Source: CAYXFD01 sp964464175 | GTDB lineage: Bacteria > Cloacimonadota > Cloacimonadia > Cloacimonadales > JAJBBL01 | Reading direction: 5' to 3' | Assembly: GCA_964464175.1 (NCBI GenBank) | Contig: CAYXFD010000009.1 | Span: forward strand, 29,292 to 93,291 | Length of the DNA stretch: 64,000 bases | In this document: positions 1 through 7,413 of the stretch, in pieces | Layout of the letters: every line of letters starts with the position of its first letter | Numbering within the stretch: position 1 is the first letter of the stretch | Position numbers and translations under genes: made by a program | Notes under the pieces: model-generated | Told to the model about the DNA's origin: nothing | Databases searched by the model: none | What the model saw: only the letters and a program-made list of their open reading frames with translations

Positions 1-977
1 TGCATTTGATCAGAGGAACGACGACGATCAATATGAGAAATCAAAACAGCTACTCCTACTCAACTTCTTCCGGTATTGCCAGCATGCAGATCAAAACGAT
101 TCCAATCTATCAAATCCCCTATATTATTAGTGAGATCGCTCCCCTCCTCTTCTCCAACAATCTGGAACAGGAAATCAACCTGCTGGAGCATTTCGGCATT
201 CTCAACAGTCCGCTGACCTTCTCATTGTTAGATAATCAGCATATCGTACAAGAGATCGTGATAGAAGAAGATATCCCCTACTGGCGGTTCTATCCTGTCC
301 CCGGCTGGACAGGCTCGACCGAAGTGACAATAAACGCTTACGGAAACTCCGGCAGCAACTCTATGGTCGTTTCCATAACCCGTGATGATACCAATTCTCT
401 TCCTTATTACATTAATGAAGACGTGATGGTCGAAATGACCCAGAATCTTGATTCTATCATTGATCTTAACAACACCATTCATGACGATGATCTCGATCCG
501 GTAACCATTAATGTCCAATCGGGTCTCTACGTGCAGGCTGAATATGATTCCCTTGCCAATCTGATCCACCTGACACCGGATCCGGCATTTAAGGGAAATG
601 ATGTTGTTACCCTTATTCTCGCTGACAATGTCAACGAACCTAATGAGATCGGGATAGAAATTCAAGTTCTCCCCTCACAGCCAAAAGCGGTGCAAAACAT
701 TGTAACCTTTATCGAAGAGGTTGCTAGTCCGGAAAGAGACGAAAGCAGAGATTCAGGCAGAACCGTATCATTTTTTCACCTTAGCTGGGATGAGGTAACG
801 GAAGATGTAAATGATCTTCCGCTCTCGGGAATTAGCTACAAAGTTTTACTCTGGGATGATCCGGCTCATCTTTTTGCTGAAGAACAGGCTCAGGAAATAG
901 TAGTTCTGGAACCAGGCATCTCTATCGAAGTTGCTGTCCGTTTGCTGTTTTTCCAGGTAACCGCTGTTAATCCCTAA
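1..977 (+). CDS. C-terminal part of a secreted Ig/cadherin-like and FN3 protein (5' partial)
   Basis: The reading frame is open to the left edge of the window, so this is the 3' part of a longer gene; the first in-window TTG at position 6 is unlikely to be the real start. About 323 residues are visible. The middle (roughly residues 130-225) reads like a bacterial Ig/cadherin-like beta-sandwich of the type that alternates acidic Asp-rich turns with 'LTPDPAFKGND'. The last 90 residues look like an FN3 domain with an inserted Arg/Ser/Asp-rich stretch. No catalytic motif and no T9SS tail is seen. The frame stops at a TAA (975-977) right after 'FFQVTAVNP'. If that codon were read through, the frame would run 17 more codons to a TAA that overlaps the next gene's ATG. 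It is probably exported and surface-associated, like its downstream neighbours; the specific role is unknown. Confidence 0.6.
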   Translation, partial: HLIRGTTTINMRNQNSYSYSTSSGIASMQIKTIPIYQIPYIISEIAPLLFSNNLEQEINLLEHFGILNSPLTFSLLDNQHIVQEIVIEEDIPYWRFYPVPGWTGSTEVTINAYGNSGSNSMVVSITRDDTNSLPYYINEDVMVEMTQNLDSIIDLNNTIHDDDLDPVTINVQSGLYVQAEYDSLANLIHLTPDPAFKGNDVVTLILADNVNEPNEIGIEIQVLPSQPKAVQNIVTFIEEVASPERDESRDSGRTVSFFHLSWDEVTEDVNDLPLSGISYKVLLWDDPAHLFAEEQAQEIVVLEPGISIEVAVRLLFFQVTAVNP

Positions 978-1033
978 GGACAGATACCAATGAATTCTAT
1001 GATTTTGAATATTAAGATAGAAAAGAGGTAATG

Positions 1034-4000
1034 ATGAAGAAGTTTGTTTTTTTACTCGCAATTCTAACAATAGCTTTGCAGCACAATCTTTTTGCCCAAT
1101 CAAATTCGGCTACCTACAGTTTAGGCGCGATCCCCACTACATATAACACGAGCCCGCAAACAACAAGCAATGCCGACGATCCGGGGTCATTGACGGTCAT
1201 AATTCCGGCAGATGCTCAAATAACCGGGGTTGACGTTCAGTATGATTTTACATCTTTTAATGGTGCCTGGATCAGCGAACAGCGGTCTTTTCTGCGCTGC
1301 ATCTCCCCGGGCGGTGTTACTGAGCCGGCAGTTGTTTCCGGTTCAGGTACAGAGGGCACGTATCAATATAACCGAACCAACCTGAATATTGCCAACGATG
1401 TTACAGGTGGTGGTGAAATACAATTCGAGCTGCATGCCTTCAGGACTTGGGGCGGTTCGGGCAGTAACACAGAGTTCAGTTATGTTAATGATAATACCTG
1501 GACTATAACTATTCATTACCTAAGTTCGAACCCTTTAGCGCTTCCTCCTCAGGCAGGCAATGGAAGTTCTGATGAACCTTATCAGATCTCTTCCCTGGCA
1601 AATCTCTTTTGGATTGCCGAAGATTCCAGCCGCTGGGGATATCATTATATCCAGACTGCAGACATAGATGCCTATGACACATATAACTGGTTTGAGGAAT
1701 CTGGCTGGCTGCCGATAGGGATATGGTTTTCCGATACTGATCCGGGAAATACACCTTTCACCGGTTCATATAACGGGCAGTTCCATACAGTTGACGGACT
1801 GTTTACAAATAGACCTGATGAGAACGGAATCGGTATGTTTGGCTTTACAGAAAATGCCTTTATAGAGAACTTAGGGGTCACGAATCTTCAATTTACAGGC
1901 TTTTCAAGAGTAGGCGGTCTGGCCGGTATGAATATCCTAAGTACGATTAATAACTGCTTTACTTCAGGTTATCTCTTTTCATCAGCGAGTCAAAATGACC
2001 CTGATAGTTACATCGGCGGGTTTGTCGGTTACAATCAGGGAACTCCGATCAGCAATAGCTTCAGCACAGCTGATGTTGATGGGTATTGGTATGCCGGCGG
2101 ATTTATCGGAACGAATTCCGATTATGATGCTAACGGTTCACCCATAACTAATTGCTACAGCCACGGTGCAGTTGAGGCTATGGACTATGCCGGGACCTTT
2201 ATTGGAGAGAATTCTGCCTCCCAGATCACTAATTGCTACACCGCCGGATATATCACGTATATGGGCGAATATGTCAACGGCTTTTTGGGATTTGGTATGG
2301 ATTCCGACATTACAGGCTGTTATTGGGACATTGATGCCACTGACCTGCATTGGACATCTTATGCGGAATCAAGAACAACCGACGAAATGACCCATCCCTA
2401 TGCCGTAAATACTTATGTCGGATGGGATTTCGAAAATGTCTGGGGAGAAGATGAATATTATGATTTGAGTCTCGGCTATCCTTACCTCTGGTGGCAGGAT
2501 CCACCGGACGAATTCACTCTGACAATTGACAAAACCGGAGAGGGAACAGTAACTGTTGCTGGTGAAGAGATCACTACCTTCCCCTTTACCTCGAATTATC
2601 CTCAGGAATCAATAATCGAACTGGCAGCCTCCCCCTCCCTTCATTGGGATTTCCAGAAATGGGTGATCAATGAGGTAGATGTCTTTGATGAAGAGACTTC
2701 TCTTATCTTAGACGAGAATAAAAATATTGCCGTTCATTTCAGTCAACTGCCCCCTCTCCCGGCTGCAGCACTCTATCCACTCGATGAAGAAACCGGAGTA
2801 CCGGTAGATTTCGAGTTCTCCTGGGAAGCAGCAACTGCTGGTCCCGAACCCGAAGGTTACCTTTTCAGATTTTGGGCAGCCGGAGAAACAGAACCTGGTC
2901 CTGAAGATGTCGGTTTGACTACGAGTTTTTGGTCAGAGTTTATCGAACCCGATACTCAATATTTTTGGGAGGTTATTCCCTATATCCTGACTGATATCGG
3001 GTCTCCTCTCTATGCTGAAGACTGTCCAATCTGGTCTTTCACCACCCTGCCGGCAGAATTTGTTCTTTCTGTAGATATTTCCGGTACTGGTTCAATCTCT
3101 GTGAATGAAGAAGAGGTCGAACAATATCCCTCTACTTATTACTATTACGACGGCACAACTGTCTTCCTTTCTGCAATTCCTGCCCCAGGCTGGGCATTCC
3201 AGAAATGGGTGATCAATGAGGCAGATATCTTCGAGCAGAACACTGAGATCCTGATGGACGAAAACAAGACAGTTACCGCTCATTTTACAGAGATTTTACC
3301 TCCCCTGGCAGCTATTGCTCCTTACCCCGCAGACGAAGCTCTCAATGTTGAAATCGATCTGACTTTCCAATGGTCTCCCAATCCGGCAGGACCTGCTCCT
3401 GACGGTTATCTTTTCGGTTACTGGATTGATGATGATGAAGCTGACATTATGCTTATTGACCTCGAAGAAGCTGTAACATACGAAGTTCCGGAAAATCTTC
3501 AGTATAATACCCAATATGTCTGGCAAGTTATACCCTATGTCCTCACCGCTGAAGACAGCAAAATTGAAGCCGAAGACTGCCCCGTCTGGACATTTACAAC
3601 TGCTGCACCTGTTCTCAATCCTCCGCAGAACCTGTCTGCAACAGCAGGAAACAACAGCGTCTGGCTGGAATGGGATACCCCTGAAACAAGATATGGGAAT
3701 GCCAATATCTTTCCGGGAAAAGACCCCACTATTTTTGAACAATCCAGTGTAGTATTGTCAGGCTACAACATATATCGCAACGGCTCGATGATCAATCCCG
3801 ACCTTGTTATTTTCACGGAATATGAAGATAATACCGCTATCAATGGCGAGACTTATGAATACTATGTAACAGCCCTCTATGATGAAGGAGAATCAGAACC
3901 CTCCAATACGGTTATTGTTACTATGCCTCCGGCTAATACCCCCCCTGTGGTCAGCAACGTTCATGCCCTGCAAAGAGACGACGGTTCAATGATCTTTGAT

Positions 4001-6190
4001 ATCTATTACGATGTTGACGATGAGGATGGAGACGAACTGACGATAACAATGGAAGTCTCCGCTGATGATGGAGAGAGCTGGAATGTCTCCTGTGAAATGA
4101 TCCTGCCTGATAGTAATATTGGTCCGGGCGTTTTCTCAGGAGAGAACAAACATATCGCCTGGGATGCCGGAACAGAACATCCCGGTATATACAGTGAAAA
4201 TTTCCGCTTTAAGATCACAGCGGATGACGGTTTTGTTCCTATACCCGAAATGGTCTTTGTGCAGGGAACAGAGGGTGTCACCTTCAGTCCCGGGGGAGAA
4301 GGATATTTCACCCCCGGAGGCTCCTATAATGTTTCATTATCTGATTTCTATATCGGCAAGTATGAGGTTACACAGGGAGAGTATTTAGCAGTTATGGGGG
4401 TAACTCCGGGCGGAAGCAATTCCTCGATAGGTGATCCCCTTGATCATCCAATAAACAATGTTTCCTGGTTCAATGCCATCGAGTATTGCAATCGTCTTAG
4501 TATGATGGAAGGGTTGACTCCTGCATACAGCTACAGCACTAATGGAACTAATCCTGATAATTGGCCAGCGGGTTGGAATACAAGCAATGCCAACCATACT
4601 AACGTATCTTGCAATTGGTCAGCGAACGGTTATCGTTTACCAACTGAGATGGAGCGTGAATATGCGGCTCGAGGCGGTGTACCGGCTGCTACAGCCATTC
4701 CTTCGACCTTTAATGATTTATATGCCGGAACTAATATTGAAGGTACTGGTCCCGGCCAATTAGGAGATTATGCCTGGTATTGGGAGAACAATTCTCCTTG
4801 GGGCACTAAACCTGTTGGTACTAAACTGCCCAATGAGTTGGGTCTTTATGATATGAGCGGTAATGTTTGGAATTGGGTATGGGATATTTATGGTTCCTAT
4901 CCCAGTGTTTCTTTTACCGATCCTACAGGTCCTGTTAGCGGTTATGGCCGGATGAGGCGAGGCGGCGACTGGCTCAACGGCGCCAGCCACTGTGCAGTTT
5001 CGTATCGGAACACCGGCAGCCCGACGTACACGCTCAGCGCCGGCGGCTTTCGCGTCAGCAGGAATGTCCCTATAGAAACAGTCGCTGCTCCGACATTTAC
5101 TCCACCCGGTGGTTTGTACGAACAACCTCAGACTGTTACCATCATTTCCGCTACAAACGGGGCATTGATCTACTATACTACAGACGAGTCAGAACCCACC
5201 GAAGCTTCATTCCTCTACGAAGAACCGATAACTATCTCGGTTACCACCACTCTCAAAGCCAGAGCCTATAAAGAGGGCTGGAATCATAGCGGAGTAGCTG
5301 CGGAAGTATATACTATTGAAACTGCATCCAATATTGAAATGGTCTTTGTCCAGGGTACAGCAGGGGTTACTTTCAGCCCCGGGGGATATGGTTATTTCAC
5401 CCCTGGAGGTTCATATAATGTATCTCTATCATCATTCTATATCAGCAGATTTGCGGTTACTCAGGCAAAGTATTTAGCAGTGATGGGGGTAAATCCGGGT
5501 GGAAGCAATTCCTCGATTGGAGACCCTCTTGATCATCCGATCAACAATGTTTCCTGGTTCAATGCCATAGAGTATTGTAACCGGCTCAGCATGATGGAAG
5601 GGTTGACTCCTACATACAGCTACAGCACTAATGGAACTAATCCTGATAATTGGCCCCCCGGCTGGAATACAAGCAATGCTAATCACACCAATGTTTCTTG
5701 TAACTGGTCAGCTAACGGATATCGTTTACCTACCGAGATGGAGAGGGAGTTTGCAGCGCGAGGTGGTGTACCGGCTCAGAATGCGGGGACATTTAATAAT
5801 ACTTATGCCGGAACTAATGTTGATGGTACTGGTCCAGGGCAATTAGGCGATTATGCATGGTATAGAGCTAATGCGGGATGGGATTTACCTGGTGGCAGTT
5901 CACATCCTGATTATGGTACTCATCCAGTTGGTACTAAATTACCTAATGAATTAGGTCTTTATGATATGAGCGGTAATGTATGGAACTGGGGATGGGATAT
6001 ATGGAGTTCATCTTATCCCAGTGGTTTTTTTACCGATCCTACAGGTCCTGTAAGCGGTTCCTACCGGGTGGCACGAGGCGGCAGCTGGTACAGCTACGCC
6101 ATCGACTGCACAGTTTCGGATCGGAACCTCAGCAACCCGACGAGCACGTACGGCTACCTCGGATTCCGCGTCTGTAGGGTTTCCCCTTAG
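1034..6190 (+). CDS. Secreted multidomain protein with two C-terminal FGE-sulfatase (CLec-fold) modules; probable DGR target
   Basis: About 1,718 residues. The ATG at 1034 is preferred over 1031 because the GAGG at 1025-1028 then has normal spacing. Order of parts (approximate residues): Sec signal peptide 1-22; GLUG-repeat region 165-490; two InlB-like beta repeats (494-573, 676-756), each followed by an FN3-like 'YPxDE...GYLFxxW' module; a classical FN3 at 863-967; FGE-sulfatase module 1 at 1073-1346; a chitobiase-C-terminal-like beta domain 1352-1429; FGE-sulfatase module 2 from 1435 to the end. Both modules keep the fold landmarks (RLPTEMERE, GLYDMSGNVWNW, RGG-x-W, GFRV) but lack the first catalytic Cys of true formylglycine-generating enzymes. 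They are therefore likely ligand-binding lectin-like domains. The last ~115 bp of each module are GC-rich and NNC-coded, as in DGR variable regions. There is no T9SS tail; the protein ends in the second variable region. The ligand is unknown. Confidence 0.85.
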   Translation: MKKFVFLLAILTIALQHNLFAQSNSATYSLGAIPTTYNTSPQTTSNADDPGSLTVIIPADAQITGVDVQYDFTSFNGAWISEQRSFLRCISPGGVTEPAVVSGSGTEGTYQYNRTNLNIANDVTGGGEIQFELHAFRTWGGSGSNTEFSYVNDNTWTITIHYLSSNPLALPPQAGNGSSDEPYQISSLANLFWIAEDSSRWGYHYIQTADIDAYDTYNWFEESGWLPIGIWFSDTDPGNTPFTGSYNGQFHTVDGLFTNRPDENGIGMFGFTENAFIENLGVTNLQFTGFSRVGGLAGMNILSTINNCFTSGYLFSSASQNDPDSYIGGFVGYNQGTPISNSFSTADVDGYWYAGGFIGTNSDYDANGSPITNCYSHGAVEAMDYAGTFIGENSASQITNCYTAGYITYMGEYVNGFLGFGMDSDITGCYWDIDATDLHWTSYAESRTTDEMTHPYAVNTYVGWDFENVWGEDEYYDLSLGYPYLWWQDPPDEFTLTIDKTGEGTVTVAGEEITTFPFTSNYPQESIIELAASPSLHWDFQKWVINEVDVFDEETSLILDENKNIAVHFSQLPPLPAAALYPLDEETGVPVDFEFSWEAATAGPEPEGYLFRFWAAGETEPGPEDVGLTTSFWSEFIEPDTQYFWEVIPYILTDIGSPLYAEDCPIWSFTTLPAEFVLSVDISGTGSISVNEEEVEQYPSTYYYYDGTTVFLSAIPAPGWAFQKWVINEADIFEQNTEILMDENKTVTAHFTEILPPLAAIAPYPADEALNVEIDLTFQWSPNPAGPAPDGYLFGYWIDDDEADIMLIDLEEAVTYEVPENLQYNTQYVWQVIPYVLTAEDSKIEAEDCPVWTFTTAAPVLNPPQNLSATAGNNSVWLEWDTPETRYGNANIFPGKDPTIFEQSSVVLSGYNIYRNGSMINPDLVIFTEYEDNTAINGETYEYYVTALYDEGESEPSNTVIVTMPPANTPPVVSNVHALQRDDGSMIFDIYYDVDDEDGDELTITMEVSADDGESWNVSCEMILPDSNIGPGVFSGENKHIAWDAGTEHPGIYSENFRFKITADDGFVPIPEMVFVQGTEGVTFSPGGEGYFTPGGSYNVSLSDFYIGKYEVTQGEYLAVMGVTPGGSNSSIGDPLDHPINNVSWFNAIEYCNRLSMMEGLTPAYSYSTNGTNPDNWPAGWNTSNANHTNVSCNWSANGYRLPTEMEREYAARGGVPAATAIPSTFNDLYAGTNIEGTGPGQLGDYAWYWENNSPWGTKPVGTKLPNELGLYDMSGNVWNWVWDIYGSYPSVSFTDPTGPVSGYGRMRRGGDWLNGASHCAVSYRNTGSPTYTLSAGGFRVSRNVPIETVAAPTFTPPGGLYEQPQTVTIISATNGALIYYTTDESEPTEASFLYEEPITISVTTTLKARAYKEGWNHSGVAAEVYTIETASNIEMVFVQGTAGVTFSPGGYGYFTPGGSYNVSLSSFYISRFAVTQAKYLAVMGVNPGGSNSSIGDPLDHPINNVSWFNAIEYCNRLSMMEGLTPTYSYSTNGTNPDNWPPGWNTSNANHTNVSCNWSANGYRLPTEMEREFAARGGVPAQNAGTFNNTYAGTNVDGTGPGQLGDYAWYRANAGWDLPGGSSHPDYGTHPVGTKLPNELGLYDMSGNVWNWGWDIWSSSYPSGFFTDPTGPVSGSYRVARGGSWYSYAIDCTVSDRNLSNPTSTYGYLGFRVCRVSP
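4948..5062 (+). other. Candidate DGR variable region 1 (internal FGE module)
   Basis: This 3' end of FGE module 1 is markedly richer in GC than the surrounding coding sequence and is dominated by NNC codons. Aligned codon by codon with 6064-6182, the core (CGA to CGC, 32 codons) differs at 19 codons. Sixteen of these are nonsynonymous, all at codon positions 1 or 2, and 14 are NNC in both copies. Three differences are synonymous (tgt/tgc, ggc/gga, ttt/ttc). This is the footprint left when AAC codons in a template repeat are mutated at adenines. Its internal position, away from the stop codon, makes it either a second target or an archived copy. Confidence 0.7.
6064..6182 (+). other. Candidate DGR variable region 2 (C-terminal FGE module)
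   Basis: This is the terminal variable region, ending eight bases before the stop of the FGE-module gene, the usual place for a DGR target. The invariant skeleton shared with region 1 includes RGG-x-W, the VS-x-RN segment, PT-x-T and GFRV. The positions between are NNC codons (agc, tac, atc, gac, ctc, ggc, aac). Substituting AAC at the variable positions gives a plausible template with runs of Asn codons between the fixed residues. The expected template repeat was looked for in all intergenic stretches of the window and not found. Confidence 0.75.
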
Positions 6191-6196
6191 TTTTTG

Positions 6197-6230
6197 CCCC
6201 AGTGAAATAGTGCTTTGCAATTTCACGGGG
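6197..6230 (+). promoter_or_regulatory. Hairpin just downstream of the variable region
   Basis: CCCC (6197-6200) pairs with GGGG (6227-6230) and GTGAAAT (6202-6208) with ATTTCAC (6220-6226). One bulged A interrupts the stem and the loop is 11 nt. It begins 6 bases after the stop codon. Several characterised DGR targets have a hairpin or cruciform just downstream of the variable region that helps target recognition, and this is a candidate for that role. It has no T-tract, so it is a poor terminator. Confidence 0.45.
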
Positions 6231-6319
6231 TAAATTTTTTACCTTTTTACCTTTTGCAAACGGTACGAAGGGAGATAACGTTATGAGAAAAGAAGAACTA
6301 TGAAAAGAGAGATTTTTAT

Positions 6320-6348
6320 CGGGGCGAAGCCCCGTCGAGATTTTTTTT
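6320..6348 (+). terminator. GC-rich hairpin followed by a T8 tract
   Basis: CGGGGC (6320-6325), loop GAA, GCCCCG (6329-6334), then TTTTTTTT at 6341-6348. It is a plausible intrinsic terminator for the FGE-module gene, although the T-tract begins six bases after the stem. Its short loop and GC-rich stem also resemble DGR target hairpins. The rest of 6191-6513 holds the other hairpin and the REP palindromes; no gene is seen there. Confidence 0.5.
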
Positions 6349-6420
6349 AGGAGTCTGGGATAATTAGATAGTAAAACTATGGTAAGATATATGAGAAGAG
6401 AGAGAAAGAGTGTACCCGTA

Positions 6421-6493
6421 CAACAAGTTGTTAACTTGTTGCCGCAATTTAACAAATTGCGGTACGTCTTTTCCGCAAATTACCAATTTACGG
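6421..6493. repeat. REP-type palindrome cluster upstream of RAYT gene
   Basis: Three consecutive short palindromes: CAACAAGTT/AACTTGTTG (6421-6441, loop GTT), CCGCAATTT/AAATTGCGG (6442-6462, loop AAC) and CCGCAAATT/AATTTACGG (6473-6493, one mismatch, loop ACC). GTAC tetranucleotides punctuate the cluster. The first two palindromes reappear on the far side of the transposase gene at 7191-7320, split by the assembly gap. This arrangement is typical of REP/BIME elements flanking their cognate RAYT gene. Confidence 0.75.
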
Positions 6494-6513
6494 TACATAT
6501 ATAGAAGGGCATC

Positions 6514-7161
6514 ATGAGCAATCTGACATACAAACTCTATTACCGCAGAAACCTGCCCCACTTCCAACTGGGAGAGGCAATAATTGCCGTAGCTTTCAAC
6601 TTAGCTTTTTCTTTACCTCAGAGAGTTATTTCTGATATAAAAGCAGCGAAAAATGATTATGAACGTATCGCCGGCACTCTTCATGGAACAGAACTTGTTA
6701 ACTATCGTAAGGAAATGCATAAAAGGTGTTTCGACGATTTTGATACATTTATTGGTACTTACAATCATTCGGAGAAATGGTTAATGAACGAACAGGCAGC
6801 GAATATCGTTGCCGAGACAATAAACCACTGGAACACTAAAAGATATGACCTGCTTGCTTATTGTATCATGCCCAACCATGTTCATATAATGATCAGTCCA
6901 CTAAAAAGAGAAGATAATAGTTTCTACACTCTTTCTGACATCCTTCATACCATCAAAAGATATACAGCGAGAAAATGCAATCAGGTTTTACAGCAAGGTG
7001 GTCGGTTCTGGCATCATGAAAGCTATGATCATGCAGTACGGGATGAAGAGGATTTTTACTATCAGCTTTGCTATATTCTGGAGAATCCCGTTAAAGCGAA
7101 ATTAGTCAAGAGATGGGATGAATGGAAATTCACCTATCTGAAAGAGGGTATATGTTTGTAA
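6514..7161 (+). CDS. REP-associated tyrosine transposase (RAYT, Y1_Tnp family)
   Basis: 215 residues, within the usual size range for RAYTs. The HUH motif is seen as H-V-H at residues 122-124 in the family-typical context 'IMPNHVHIM'. Tyr171 in 'ESYDHAVR' is the best candidate catalytic tyrosine, and the C-terminal 'YILENPVKAKLV' is another RAYT signature. These proteins cut and join single-stranded REP hairpins and are thought to spread REP sequences through a genome. The gene sits alone between two copies of a palindrome cluster, as expected for a RAYT locus. It interrupts a series of large secreted-protein genes and probably has its own evolutionary history. The HUH residues and length are intact, so it may be active. 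Confidence 0.9.
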   Translation: MSNLTYKLYYRRNLPHFQLGEAIIAVAFNLAFSLPQRVISDIKAAKNDYERIAGTLHGTELVNYRKEMHKRCFDDFDTFIGTYNHSEKWLMNEQAANIVAETINHWNTKRYDLLAYCIMPNHVHIMISPLKREDNSFYTLSDILHTIKRYTARKCNQVLQQGGRFWHHESYDHAVRDEEDFYYQLCYILENPVKAKLVKRWDEWKFTYLKEGICL

Positions 7162-7190
7162 AATCAGGCAGTTTGTTCATCTTTTACGTA

Positions 7191-7349
7191 CAACAAGTTG
7201 GTAACTTGTTNNNNNNNNNNNNNNNNNNNNNNNNNNNNNNNNNNNNNNNNNNNNNNNNNNNNNNNNNNNNNNNNNNNNNNNNNNNNNNNNNNNNNNNNNN
7301 NNNNNNNNNNCAAATTGCGGTACGTCTTTTCGCAAAAAAGCGCTTTGCG
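7191..7349. repeat. REP-type palindrome cluster downstream of RAYT gene, interrupted by the gap
   Basis: CAACAAGTT and AACTTGTT (7191-7210) begin the cluster, and 'CAAATTGCGG' (7311-7320) resumes it after the Ns, matching the two palindromes upstream of the RAYT gene. A further small inverted repeat, CGCAAA/TTTGCG, lies at 7331-7349. The gap falls inside the repeat, so repeat collapse during assembly is the likely cause of the break. Confidence 0.65.
7211..7310. other. Assembly gap (100 Ns)
   Basis: Exactly 100 N characters, the conventional size for a scaffold gap of unknown length. The true sequence may be longer and could contain further REP copies or genes. Order and orientation across the gap rest on scaffolding only. 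Confidence 0.99.
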
Positions 7350-7413
7350 GAACAACAGCTTTTGCTTATCTGATCAAATAAATTTGAAATAATAGATTAT
7401 ATAGGAGCACATT

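Noticed and set aside
4246..6190. Active formylglycine-generating enzyme domains
   Set aside because: The first of the two copper-binding catalytic Cys residues expected after the RGG-S/D-W segment is absent in both modules, and the protein is a secreted mosaic.
6514..7161. Reverse transcriptase or Avd of a DGR
   Set aside because: The protein has the HUH motif and RAYT signatures and no reverse-transcriptase motif. It is next to the variable region by position only.
7122..7392. Short ORFs crossing the gap
   Set aside because: They exist only because the Ns are read as open codons.
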